A DNA stretch of 25,842 nt from Psychrobacillus sp040274765 (GCA_040274765.1 JBEMAY010000046.1:1-25842), one strand, 5' to 3'. Shown: positions 16,090-24,104, counted from the first letter of the stretch. Translations and numbers: made by a program. The notes: a model not told the origin generated them from the sequence alone.

Positions 16090-16776
16090 ATGAAATGGCT
16101 AAAGAAAGTATCTGAAGATAAAATAATGTTTTTTGAAAGTGTCAAAGATAATAGTTCCATGAATTTTCAAGTTTCTATTTTTAATAATCCAGATAATATT
16201 TTTCCTAAGTTTACTTCTTTAACACAATACTTTTTAATATCCTATAAAAAACAATTAGAGACATCAACAACTGACATTCTTATACACATAAATATTCCTA
16301 ATAAGGATGTCTTTGCACTAATAATCCAAGAAGTTGCTCTGCACTTCAATTCAATAGAATTAATAAAAGAGGACGAAAAAGTTACAGAGATAATGTTAAG
16401 TCAACCTCTTGAAAATTCGTTGAAACATTGTAGTGAGATAGAGATTAACCCTATTATTAATGATGTTTTTATGAGGGAAGGTAACTATAAACAGCTACAC
16501 CCTTATCAAGTAAAAAGTAAAATGCTTTATCAGGTTGATTTTTCTTTTATTGATTCATATGAAAATATTGAATTCGATACAATTTACGAATGTCTTTGTG
16601 CAATTTCTTCTGGAAAAGAAGACATTCTTATTTATCCAAAAAATTGGTTAGTAAATGATGAATTAAGGAACTCGTTAGCAATTAGATATTTTAGTGATCA
16701 TAGGAAAACTAAAGGATTATATTTAATGGTTGATACTGAAACTAATCTAGTTTTATATGTCCATATTAAGTTTTAA
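16090..16776 (+). CDS. Cytoplasmic orphan protein, partner of the secreted protein
   Basis: A 228-residue protein without signal peptide or membrane helix, starting six bases after GGAGG. It is rich in Ile, Asn, Lys and Glu, with alternating beta-like stretches (TTDILIHINIP near 68-77, LYLMVDTETNLVLYVHIKF at the C-terminus). I know no family with confidence. It follows the secreted protein by 27 bases and precedes a strong terminator, so both probably form a two-gene operon. Low GC and lack of known relatives, compared with the conserved housekeeping genes on both sides, suggest a horizontally acquired or fast-evolving pair. An immunity or chaperone role for the secreted partner is only a guess. 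Confidence 0.65.
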   Translation: MKWLKKVSEDKIMFFESVKDNSSMNFQVSIFNNPDNIFPKFTSLTQYFLISYKKQLETSTTDILIHINIPNKDVFALIIQEVALHFNSIELIKEDEKVTEIMLSQPLENSLKHCSEIEINPIINDVFMREGNYKQLHPYQVKSKMLYQVDFSFIDSYENIEFDTIYECLCAISSGKEDILIYPKNWLVNDELRNSLAIRYFSDHRKTKGLYLMVDTETNLVLYVHIKF

Positions 16777-16781
16777 TTTCA

Positions 16782-16819
16782 AAAAAGAGTCTGCAAAAAT
16801 CCAGAAGCAGACTCTTTTT
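16782..16819 (+). terminator. Intrinsic terminator of the orphan gene pair
   Basis: AAAAAGAGTCTGC (16782-16794) pairs perfectly over 13 bp with GCAGACTCTTTTT (16807-16819) around a 12-base loop. The flanking A and T runs would let it work in both directions. Confidence 0.92.
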
Positions 16820-16836
16820 GATTTAGCTAGAATCTA

Positions 16837-17019
16837 TTATTTTATTATCAATAACCATAATATTAGTCCATACTTTATGAGGTAAATATCTGACCAATGC
16901 TCTAAATAAATCTTTCCTTTTATAACACTCTTTGGTTCAAGTATGACATAAAAACTCAATTTCTCTTCTTCCACTAACCTGTCCTTTGAGTTATGTAACA
17001 CCTCATAATAAAACCAATC
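16837..17019 (-). pseudogene. Possible decayed gene fragment
   Basis: On the minus strand an open stretch of 60 codons between two stops reads like protein (for example KDRLVEEEKLSFYVILEP and KIYLEHWSDIYLIKYG) but has no ATG and no convincing ribosome binding site; a GTG eight codons in is the only possible start. It lies in a 395-base gap behind the orphan pair. Chance occurrence in AT-rich DNA is a real alternative. Confidence 0.25.
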
Positions 17020-17055
17020 CTAACCTCATATATCCTAAATAATAGTAATATTAAT

Positions 17056-17103
17056 TTACTCTTTCGTTGGAACTTTCGCCAGGCGTGGCTTGTCGCTCTC
17101 CAT
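17056..17103 (-). repeat. GC-rich 48-base islet, possible repeat remnant
   Basis: Within very AT-rich DNA this stretch is clearly GC-rich and, read on the minus strand, encodes the short frame MESDKPRLAKVPTKE followed by a stop. I have an impression of similar peptides annotated in related Bacillales, which would fit an interspersed repeat, but cannot verify it. No ribosome binding site precedes the ATG. Confidence 0.3.
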
Positions 17104-17130
17104 CAAATGTGAAAATAAAACTGTTTATAG

Positions 17131-17166
17131 AAAAAAGGCACTGAATAATTAATTTATTCAGCGCCT
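17131..17166 (-). terminator. Intrinsic terminator after pgcA
   Basis: AGGCACTGAATAA (17136-17148) and TTATTCAGCGCCT (17154-17166) form a 13-bp stem with one wobble pair; on the minus strand it ends in TTTTTT. It begins five bases after the pgcA stop codon. Confidence 0.88.
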
Positions 17167-17171
17167 CTTAT

Positions 17172-18890
17172 CTATTCTAAATATTGATTTAAGTTTCTAG
17201 TAAAGGATTCTTTAATCGATTCCAGCTTTTTATGGCTTTCTTCTGCAGAATCACTTGTTACTCCAAAATAGTATTTGATTTTTGGCTCTGTTCCACTTGG
17301 TCGTACACATACCCAGGAACCGTCTGCCAAAAAGTACTTTAATACATTGGAAGAAGGTAATAATATTTTCTCTTGCTCTCTGCCATCCGTAAATGTTCTT
17401 ATAGATGATAAATAATCCTCCTGAGACAGCACTTCGATCCCTGCAACTTCTGTTATCGGGTTCACTCTGATTTGCTCCAGCAGGTTAGCAATAGCCTTTG
17501 CTCCGCTTACACCTTTTTTCGTAACGGACACTAAGCCTTCTAGATAATAGCCATGTCTTTCATATAGACTGTTCAAAACATCTACTAATGTCAGCCCCTT
17601 CTGTTTATAGTAGGCAGCTGCTTCGACTAATGCCAAGACACTTTGAATTGCATCCTTATCTCTTGCAAAGTCCTTGACTAAATAGCCATAGCTTTCTTCA
17701 TAGCCAAAGAGGAATTCAAATTCATTTGTTTCTTCATATTTTTTAATTTTCTCGCCAATAAATTTAAAGCCAGTTAGCACGTCCTCCGTACTCGCACCGT
17801 GGTACTCTGCGATTACTCTGCCTAAATCAGAAGTTACAATTGTTTTAAATACTCGACCTTTTGCTGGCATCGTCCCTTTTTCCTTACGCATCATTAACAA
17901 GTACTCTATTAAAATAGCACCGGTTTGATTGCCCGTTAGGAGTTTATAGCCACTTTTTGTCTTGACTGCTGCTCCTACTCGGTCACCATCTGGATCTACT
18001 GCTATTAAAATATCTGCATCCTGCTGCTCACCATATCGAATGGCATATTCAAAGGCACTTTTCTCTTCAGGGTTAGGAGATACAACTGTTGGGAACTCTC
18101 CATTTGGCTCCATTTGCTCGTCCACGAAAAAGATATGCTGATAGCCTGCTTCGGCTAAAATATGCTTTGTAGTTTTACCTGAAGCTCCATGTAATGGGGT
18201 AAATACTACTTTTAAATCTGTCTTTGATGCTAGTTCGGGATTTTCTTGAACTGTTTTTAACGCATCTATGTATGAGGAATCTATGCTCTCATCTAAATAA
18301 ACAATTAGATTCTCATCAATTTCATTATTTTTAATAGACAGTGCGTCTCCCGCTTTTTTTACATATTCAATAACAGTATCTGCATCCTGTAAATTTAACT
18401 GGGCACCGTCTTGCCCGTATACTTTATAACCATTGTATTCAGGTGGGTTATGACTAGCAGTAATAACAATCCCCATATATGCATTCAGCTTTCTGACTGA
18501 AAAAGAAAGCTGTGGAGTTGTTCTAGGCTCACGATAAATATAAGCCTTAATACCAGCACTAGCTAACGTGTTTGCAGCCTCTTGCGCAAATTCGGGAGAG
18601 AATCTTCGACTATCGTAAGCAATAACCACTCCTCGATTCATCGCATCCTTACCAGCTGTTTTTATATACGCTGCTAAACCCGCAGTTGCCTTGCGAACCG
18701 TATAATTGTTTATACGGTTCGTTCCAGCACCTATTTCTCCTCGCATACCACCGGTACCAAATTCCAAGTCACGATAAAAAGCATCCTCTTGTCTTTTTTC
18801 ATCGATGGCTAAAAGCTTGAGGTCGTCTTTCCATACACCTTCCATATCATTTACACTATTCCATTGCTCGAAGAGTTTTTTAAAGGACAT
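17172..18890 (-). CDS. pgcA: Alpha-phosphoglucomutase (phosphohexomutase family)
   Basis: A 572-residue cytoplasmic enzyme that interconverts glucose 1-phosphate and glucose 6-phosphate, supplying UDP-glucose for glycolipid and teichoic-acid glucosylation in Bacillus. All four family signatures are present: catalytic Ser146 in ITASHNPPEYNG, metal-binding DPDGDR (299-304), sugar-binding GYEES (396-400) and phosphate-binding RPSGTEPKIKYY (530-541). Length matches B. subtilis PgcA (YhxB). It starts 18 bases after the yhcX-like gene on the same strand and probably shares its transcript. It ends at a strong terminator, beyond which lies the orphan island instead of yhcY. Confidence 0.93.
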   Translation of the reverse strand: MSFKKLFEQWNSVNDMEGVWKDDLKLLAIDEKRQEDAFYRDLEFGTGGMRGEIGAGTNRINNYTVRKATAGLAAYIKTAGKDAMNRGVVIAYDSRRFSPEFAQEAANTLASAGIKAYIYREPRTTPQLSFSVRKLNAYMGIVITASHNPPEYNGYKVYGQDGAQLNLQDADTVIEYVKKAGDALSIKNNEIDENLIVYLDESIDSSYIDALKTVQENPELASKTDLKVVFTPLHGASGKTTKHILAEAGYQHIFFVDEQMEPNGEFPTVVSPNPEEKSAFEYAIRYGEQQDADILIAVDPDGDRVGAAVKTKSGYKLLTGNQTGAILIEYLLMMRKEKGTMPAKGRVFKTIVTSDLGRVIAEYHGASTEDVLTGFKFIGEKIKKYEETNEFEFLFGYEESYGYLVKDFARDKDAIQSVLALVEAAAYYKQKGLTLVDVLNSLYERHGYYLEGLVSVTKKGVSGAKAIANLLEQIRVNPITEVAGIEVLSQEDYLSSIRTFTDGREQEKILLPSSNVLKYFLADGSWVCVRPSGTEPKIKYYFGVTSDSAEESHKKLESIKESFTRNLNQYLE

Positions 18891-18908
18891 ATATCTCTAC
18901 TCCATCCA

Positions 18909-20450
18909 TCATTTTTTATAATCTATACTGTATACGTCATGTCTACGGTCTTTTAAATGCTTCACTGTACCGTCTTGACGTTGTCTTCTTAAAATTTCTA
19001 AATCCACATCTCCGATTAATACCATTTCCACGTTTGGCTCTGTTTCTCCAACGATTCCGTCCCGAGCAAATTCAAAGTCAGAAGGGGCAAAGATTGCTGA
19101 TTGAGCATACTGGATATCCATATTCTCAGTTTGAGGTAAATTTCCTACAGTACCGGAGATTACAGTATATATTTGATTTTCGACAGCACGAGCCTGAGCA
19201 CAATATCTAACTCTTAAATAGCCTTGTCGATCCTCTGTACAAAATGGCGTGAAAATAATATTTGCTCCCATATCTGTTGCAATTCTTGCAAGCTCTGGAA
19301 ATTCGATATCATAGCATATTTGGATGGCAATTTTCCCACAGTCTGTATCAAAAACTTTAACAGAGTCTCCTGCGCTGATTCCCCACCATTTTCTTTCATT
19401 AGGAGTTATATGAATTTTATATTGCTTATCAATAGATCCATCACGATGGAACAAGTAAGCAATATTATATATTTCCTCATTTTCTTCCTCTACGAAATGA
19501 GAACCTGCAATAATGTTAATGTTATATCGTACCGCAAGATCAGAGAATAGCTCCATATATTGAGGAGTGTACTCTGTTAGCTTACGTACTGCCTGGCTTG
19601 GAGATGGTTCATCTAAAAATGACATGAGTTGTGTAGTAAAAATCTCTGGAAATACTACAAAGTCAGATTGTGCATCGGAAGCAACGTCTACAAAGTACTC
19701 ACATTGGTTAGCGAATTCCTCAAAAGAATTGATTTTCCGCATCATATATTGAACTGCACAAATTCGTACCGGGTAGCTTGTTTTAAAGTGACGCTTGGAC
19801 AATGGAATATAATCGACGTTATTCCATTCCATTAATGTTGCATATTTTGCAGAGGCAACGTCATCTGGTAAATAATTTGGGTTAATACGCATTAGCGTAA
19901 AGCCATTCATAAGCTGGAACGTTAGAACTGGATCATATAATTTATGTCGAGAGACGGCAGTTACGTATTCACGTGGTGACATTTCATCGGCATACTTGTG
20001 ATAATTAGGTACACGACCACCAATAATGATTGATTTTAAATTAAATTGGCGTGCAATGTCCTTTCTACCTTCATAAAGTCTTTGTCCAACTTTCATTCGG
20101 CGATATTTAGGATGTACCATTACTTCAATACCATATAGATTATATCCATCAGGATTATGATTGGTGATATACCCTTTGTCAGTCACGTCAGACCAAGAAT
20201 GGCGATCATCATACTCATCAAAATTAATAATAAGACTTGAACAGGAGCCAATCACTTTGCCGTCTAATTCGGCAACCAATTGTCCTTCTGGGAATATGGT
20301 CAGGTGACTTTTTAATTGTTCAACTTTCCAAGGATCCATACCTGGGAAACATAAGCGTGAAATTTCTAAAATAGAATCTATATCTGAGAAAGTCATTTCT
20401 CTAATAATCATACTTTTTTCAAACTGTGATAAGTCAAATTCTTCCGACAT
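18909..20450 (-). CDS. yhcX: GNAT acetyltransferase-nitrilase fusion, YhcX-like
   Basis: A 513-residue two-domain protein of the same length as B. subtilis YhcX as I recall it. Residues about 14-190 form a GNAT domain, with the acetyl-CoA loop in VHPKYRRMKVGQRLYEG (112-128). Residues about 226-510 form a carbon-nitrogen hydrolase (nitrilase superfamily) domain with the Glu-Lys-Cys triad intact: Glu269 in FPEIF, Lys345 in YKIHITPNE, Cys379 in QICYDIEFPE. The pairing suggests that the amide hydrolase and N-acyltransferase act on related substrates, but none is established to my knowledge. The start follows AAGAGGAG. It is the first gene of a likely yhcX-pgcA operon, divergent from bdbC. Confidence 0.9.
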   Translation of the reverse strand: MSEEFDLSQFEKSMIIREMTFSDIDSILEISRLCFPGMDPWKVEQLKSHLTIFPEGQLVAELDGKVIGSCSSLIINFDEYDDRHSWSDVTDKGYITNHNPDGYNLYGIEVMVHPKYRRMKVGQRLYEGRKDIARQFNLKSIIIGGRVPNYHKYADEMSPREYVTAVSRHKLYDPVLTFQLMNGFTLMRINPNYLPDDVASAKYATLMEWNNVDYIPLSKRHFKTSYPVRICAVQYMMRKINSFEEFANQCEYFVDVASDAQSDFVVFPEIFTTQLMSFLDEPSPSQAVRKLTEYTPQYMELFSDLAVRYNINIIAGSHFVEEENEEIYNIAYLFHRDGSIDKQYKIHITPNERKWWGISAGDSVKVFDTDCGKIAIQICYDIEFPELARIATDMGANIIFTPFCTEDRQGYLRVRYCAQARAVENQIYTVISGTVGNLPQTENMDIQYAQSAIFAPSDFEFARDGIVGETEPNVEMVLIGDVDLEILRRQRQDGTVKHLKDRRHDVYSIDYKK

Positions 20451-20514
20451 TATACCGCTCCTCTTTTTAGTACTATCTTTGATTATATAACTATTTTGTT
20501 CACTAATAAAATAT

Positions 20515-20543
20515 TTTACATGCCCCTTCTAAACGCTTATAAT
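20515..20543 (+). promoter_or_regulatory. Strong sigma-A-type promoter of the bdbC operon
   Basis: TTTACA (20515-20520, 5 of 6) and TATAAT (20538-20543, 6 of 6) are separated by 17 bases. Transcription would start near 20550, just before AAAGGAG and the bdbC ATG. Confidence 0.75.
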
Positions 20544-20580
20544 TCTATGTGAGTTCAAAGCATTTTAAAGGAGCATAACG

Positions 20581-21006
20581 ATGACTAAGAAAATCGAAAA
20601 TATTATGTTATTCATGTGGTCCGTTGCATTTGTAGCGACCCTAGGTTCCTTGTATTTCTCTGAGATACGGCAATACGAGCCCTGTGAGTTATGTTGGTAT
20701 CAACGCATTCTCATGTATCCTCTCGTGATTATACTTGGGATAGCTATAGCACAAAAAAATGCAAAGATTGCTGTGACTACCCTCATATTTTCTACAATAG
20801 GACTATGCTTCTCTATTTATCATTATAGTCTACAAAAGCTGGCTTTTTTACAGGACGTAGCCCCTGCTTGCGGTAGAGTTCCTTGTAGTGGTGAATATAT
20901 AAATGTATTCGGATTTATCACTATCCCATTCTTGGCTTTAATAGCGTTTCTTTTAATCGCAATTAGTAGCTTAGTTATTTTGAAGAGTCTCAAGGAGGAC
21001 AAGTAA
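20581..21006 (+). CDS. bdbC: Disulfide bond formation protein BdbC (DsbB family)
   Basis: A 141-residue, four-helix membrane oxidase that passes electrons from an extracytoplasmic thiol oxidase to quinone. The first redox pair is Cys35-x-x-Cys38 in EPCELCWYQR, the second Cys97 and Cys102 in ACGRVPCSGEY, both expected on the outer face. Length and motifs fit BdbC. AAAGGAG precedes the ATG. The following gene starts two bases after its stop, with its ribosome binding site inside the end of bdbC, so the two are coupled. The usual partner BdbD (about 220 residues, DsbA-like) is replaced here by a shorter thioredoxin-type protein. Confidence 0.92.
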   Translation: MTKKIENIMLFMWSVAFVATLGSLYFSEIRQYEPCELCWYQRILMYPLVIILGIAIAQKNAKIAVTTLIFSTIGLCFSIYHYSLQKLAFLQDVAPACGRVPCSGEYINVFGFITIPFLALIAFLLIAISSLVILKSLKEDK

Positions 21007-21007
21007 C

Positions 21008-21478
21008 ATGAAGAAAGTTGCCATTATCGGCGGAGTAATAATATTAGTTTTTGTATTAATTTTTGTATTAAACAGTCAAAAAAATAAAAACGCTTTAGAG
21101 AATAATCCTTATGATACAGATAATTTAAAGCAATCTACCATTGACTTACTTGATGATCCAAATTACCAAAATATTATTTTACCAAAGGATTTAGATAATA
21201 AAATTAAAAAAGGGGAAACCTTTACCGTTTATTTCTTTAGTCCTGAATGCTCACATTGTAAGGAAATGACGCCAAGATTAACACCTCTTGCGGAAGAAAA
21301 TAATGTAGAGATTTTCAAATATAATGTTTTAGAGTATGAACAAGGATGGAACGACTTTGCTATCGAAGGTACGCCTACGTTAATTCATTTTGAGAATGGT
21401 AAAGAGGTTGCCCGTATGCCTAATGCTCAACCAAATGAAAATATTCAAGCATTTTTTGATCAAGTTGTATTAAAATAA
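21008..21478 (+). CDS. Membrane-anchored thioredoxin-fold protein
   Basis: A 156-residue protein with an N-terminal membrane anchor (about 4-22), a polar spacer to about residue 65, and a thioredoxin domain. The active site is Cys81-Ser-His-Cys84 in FFSPECSHCKEMTP, with cis-proline Pro123 in GTPTLIHF. It should face outward and exchange disulfides; an oxidising role as the client-facing partner of BdbC is inferred from the gene pair. CSHC differs from the CGPC of cytoplasmic thioredoxin and the CPYC of DsbA. AAGGAGG lies just upstream, within bdbC. A terminator follows directly. Confidence 0.87.
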   Translation: MKKVAIIGGVIILVFVLIFVLNSQKNKNALENNPYDTDNLKQSTIDLLDDPNYQNIILPKDLDNKIKKGETFTVYFFSPECSHCKEMTPRLTPLAEENNVEIFKYNVLEYEQGWNDFAIEGTPTLIHFENGKEVARMPNAQPNENIQAFFDQVVLK

Positions 21479-21480
21479 AG

Positions 21481-21514
21481 AAAAAGGTCATGTCTCATTG
21501 ACATGACTTTTTTT
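21481..21514 (+). terminator. Intrinsic terminator after the bdbC operon
   Basis: GTCATGTC (21487-21494) pairs with GACATGAC (21500-21507) around a 5-base loop, with A and T runs extending the stem, ending in seven Ts. It starts two bases after the stop codon. The next gene begins only 15 bases further, so read-through may still feed it. Confidence 0.9.
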
Positions 21515-21528
21515 AAAGGAGAGAGATT

Positions 21529-22377
21529 ATGCAACATATACTTACTTATACTGTACAAGAGGACGACTTAACAATCGACCAGCTACTCCAAACTAAATGG
21601 AAGCTCGGTAAAAAACTCATCCATGAGCTGCGAATGCAAAAAGCCGTGACAGACCAAAATGGTGAGCTCTTGCAATGGAAATTACCTCAGCAAAAAGGCA
21701 ATGTTTTGACCTTTAAGTGGGAAGGTGAATCCTCTAACTATTTACCATCTGATCGCATACCATTATATATAGCTTACGAGGATGACTATATCCTAATCGC
21801 CTCTAAGCCACGAGGGGTGTCCACTCACCCAAACGAGCAAGGTCAAAACCATACTTTGATGAATACCGTTAGCCATTATTTACAAAGTAAGGGACATCAG
21901 TACGGCGAGCATGTCCACCGCATCGATGAAGGTACTAAAGGGCTGGTAGTAGTAGCAAAGAATCCAATTGTTAAAGGCATGCTAGATCGAATGATAGAGC
22001 AAAAAGAAATTGTCCGTACGTATGAAGCAATTGTGGAAGGACAAATGAAGAGTAATCATGGTACGGTTCGTGCTGCGATTGGTAGCGACAGACACCATCC
22101 TACTAGAAGACGTGTATCTCCTTCTGGACAGCTGGCAATTACCCATTACGAGGTAGTTGGCAGACATGAACAATTTACAAAGGTTCATGCTATTTTAGAA
22201 ACGGGTCGCACGCATCAAATTCGTGTTCATTTAGCACATTTAGGCCACCCAATTGTTGGAGATGATTTATATGGAGCAAAAAAATCACCTACTAAAACAT
22301 ATGAATTACATGCCTTTAAAGTTCAATTCAAGCATCCGATTACTGGAGAAGTAATTATTGCTGAGGATAAGCGATGA
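21529..22377 (+). CDS. RluA/RluD-family pseudouridine synthase
   Basis: A 282-residue RNA-modifying enzyme that isomerises uridine to pseudouridine. The catalytic Asp133 lies in HVHRIDEGTKGLVVVAKN; the family consensus HRLDxxTSG is altered to HRIDxxTKG, but the aspartate is kept. Other family blocks are visible: SKPRGVSTHP (92-101) and TGRTHQIRVHLAHLGHPIVGDDLYG toward the C-terminus. An S4-like segment may lie at the N-terminus (LLQTKWKLGKKLIHELR). B. subtilis has three such enzymes; the yhc-like neighbourhood suggests YhcT, but I cannot prove it. AAAGGAGAG precedes the start. The stop overlaps the HIT gene start (ATGA), so the two are translationally coupled. Confidence 0.88.
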   Translation: MQHILTYTVQEDDLTIDQLLQTKWKLGKKLIHELRMQKAVTDQNGELLQWKLPQQKGNVLTFKWEGESSNYLPSDRIPLYIAYEDDYILIASKPRGVSTHPNEQGQNHTLMNTVSHYLQSKGHQYGEHVHRIDEGTKGLVVVAKNPIVKGMLDRMIEQKEIVRTYEAIVEGQMKSNHGTVRAAIGSDRHHPTRRRVSPSGQLAITHYEVVGRHEQFTKVHAILETGRTHQIRVHLAHLGHPIVGDDLYGAKKSPTKTYELHAFKVQFKHPITGEVIIAEDKR

Positions 22378-22775
22378 ACGATTGTCCTTTTTGTCACCTC
22401 GACTTAATTGATAATCAAAAGGTTGTTCTTGAAAATGAAAATTGTATGTTTATTCAAGTACCACAGGAAATCCTTATAGGCTCTGGACTTATAATTCCAC
22501 GGGCACATCGAGAAACAGTTTTTGAATTAACCGAACAGGAATGGACTGCAACGAAATATCTACTTAAAGAAGCAAAAGACTATATAGACAAGCTATACAA
22601 TCCTGATGGCTATAACATTGGTTGGAATTGCAACTCAATTGGTGGTCAACATATTATGCACGCTCATTTACATATCATCCCTCGTTATGTAGATGAGCCA
22701 TATGCTGGAAAAGGTATCCGCCATTGGCTAAAGAGTCCTGAAAATAAAAGAGCTCAAACTAAAAACATCGATTAA
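22374..22775 (+). CDS. HIT-family nucleotide-binding protein
   Basis: A 133-residue histidine-triad protein, a fold that hydrolyses nucleotide phosphoramidates or dinucleoside polyphosphates. The triad is HAHLH at 96-100 within GGQHIMHAHLHIIPR. An N-terminal CPFC (4-7), typical of the branch with a structural zinc, and IIPRAHRETV (40-49) also fit. It overlaps the pseudouridine synthase gene by four bases (ATGA). Its stop codon TAA (22773-22775) is itself the three-base loop of the terminator hairpin, so the last four codons form the 5' arm. Confidence 0.9.
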   Translation: MNDCPFCHLDLIDNQKVVLENENCMFIQVPQEILIGSGLIIPRAHRETVFELTEQEWTATKYLLKEAKDYIDKLYNPDGYNIGWNCNSIGGQHIMHAHLHIIPRYVDEPYAGKGIRHWLKSPENKRAQTKNID

Positions 22776-22790
22776 ATCGATGTTTTTTTT
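22761..22790 (+). terminator. Terminator containing the HIT stop codon as its loop
   Basis: AAAAACATCGAT (22761-22772) and ATCGATGTTTTT (22776-22787) form a perfect 12-bp stem with the loop TAA, followed by more Ts. The A run on the left gives a T run on the minus strand, so it can also serve the convergent gene ending at 22842. Confidence 0.92.
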
Positions 22791-22841
22791 TGTCATAGAA
22801 AAGTAAGATAAACTGTTGCCATATAAATCGGTGTAAAAACT

Positions 22842-23261
22842 TCATTTTAGTGCAGTAATTACTGGCTCATATTTTGAAACGATGTCTACTCTATGTTCGA
22901 TACAAGATAACGAATAATGAGTAATTGTTCCATTTGGAAAATACGAACCTAAAGATGTGTCCTCTTGTAAGAAACGAAAGAAATTAGATTTTTTATAAAT
23001 TCCAAAGGATTCCCCCTCGTACTCTTCTTCATCATTCCATTTAGTATAATCATCATAAATAACGTAATAGGATATATAGTTTTTAAAATCAATCTGTAAC
23101 CTTGTAACATTACTATCTGGGTGGGGATAAATAAGTAAATCAGTTGGATTGGCACTTTTATTTACTATTATTCTAAGCTGAATTCCATCTATTCGAGGTT
23201 CTGAAATACTTTCAAATGAAATATGATATCCTTTTTCTTTTGTTAGCTCCTCAAAAGACAT
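22842..23261 (-). CDS. Hypothetical cytoplasmic protein
   Basis: A 139-residue acidic protein with no signal peptide, membrane helix or motif I recognise. It contains many aromatic residues in its middle (NYISYYVIYDDYTKWNDEE). I placed the start at the ATG at 23261, seven bases after AAAGGGGAG; the frame opens at an ATG 24 bases earlier, which would place that site inside the coding sequence. It lies 31 bases after the preceding gene on the same strand and is probably cotranscribed with it. Size and composition resemble small immunity-type proteins, but nothing here proves that. Confidence 0.6.
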   Translation of the reverse strand: MSFEELTKEKGYHISFESISEPRIDGIQLRIIVNKSANPTDLLIYPHPDSNVTRLQIDFKNYISYYVIYDDYTKWNDEEEYEGESFGIYKKSNFFRFLQEDTSLGSYFPNGTITHYSLSCIEHRVDIVSKYEPVITALK

Positions 23262-23292
23262 AACACATCTCCCCTTTAAAAACATTATAAAA

Positions 23293-23991
23293 TCAATTTA
23301 TACTCCAATAGATTCTGGTACTTTCATCGCAATAAAAACCTTCTAGATTACAGGATGTAACTATTTCATTTATTGTATTTTTATCTGAACATAGCATTGA
23401 AAAATGACTATCCCAATGGGTGGTTAACAATATACTATGATCATGAGTAAAGAGGTTTATAGGATAGATAGGAAAAGTGTCGCAATTGGTAACTAAATCC
23501 TCAACATACTCTAATTTTCGTTCTGTACCAAATTCATCTCCATTCCAAATCCAATCATGTCCCTGTTTTTTTATACTCTCCAATACACCTGATATTAACG
23601 TTTCTGGGAAACATCCCTCTGCTGGAGCAATAATTTCTTCTTGCTCACATACATCTAGAATAGCCTTAGCTATTTTTTCATTTTTATAGGTTTGGTTTAG
23701 CCCTGAAATAGAAGTTCTTAATCCAATATCTAATTGTTGATAGTTATCAATACTAGAAAGCTTTAAAAACTGGCTCCAAGTAAGGATCTCACAATGTTTC
23801 ATAATGTCGGTTATACTTGGATATGTATCTGGCTCAAAGAGTTCATATTTAATTGTTTTTGGTTTAATAAAAGGATGAAAAAAGAGAAAAACTTCTTCAA
23901 ATATTCCCTTATAAAATTCCTTAATAGGTATACCATCAGGGGAACAAACAGCATATCTATCTGGCTTCGGTAAAATTCTCTCTTTTGTCAT
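23293..23991 (-). CDS. Hypothetical protein, possibly DUF2711-like
   Basis: A 232-residue soluble protein. The start was moved to the ATG at 23991, which follows AAGGAGGG at good spacing; the frame opens 48 bases earlier at an ATG lacking such a site. Features are an early FFHPFIKP segment, LTWSQFLKLSSI, and an IIAPAEGCFPE segment followed by a GDEFG turn. This arrangement recalls Bacillus DUF2711 proteins such as YwbB, from memory and without certainty. Function is unknown. It leads a two-gene unit with the 139-residue protein and is divergent from a small membrane protein across a perfect 30-bp palindrome. Confidence 0.6.
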   Translation of the reverse strand: MTKERILPKPDRYAVCSPDGIPIKEFYKGIFEEVFLFFHPFIKPKTIKYELFEPDTYPSITDIMKHCEILTWSQFLKLSSIDNYQQLDIGLRTSISGLNQTYKNEKIAKAILDVCEQEEIIAPAEGCFPETLISGVLESIKKQGHDWIWNGDEFGTERKLEYVEDLVTNCDTFPIYPINLFTHDHSILLTTHWDSHFSMLCSDKNTINEIVTSCNLEGFYCDESTRIYWSIN

Positions 23992-24104
23992 AAAAAATCC
24001 CTCCTTCGGTCGCAGAATCATTTCCATTAAAAGCACCATACATACCTTCTATAAATAATTAAGATTCCCTTCAAAATTAAGATTAAAAGTTTTAGAAAAT
24101 TAGT

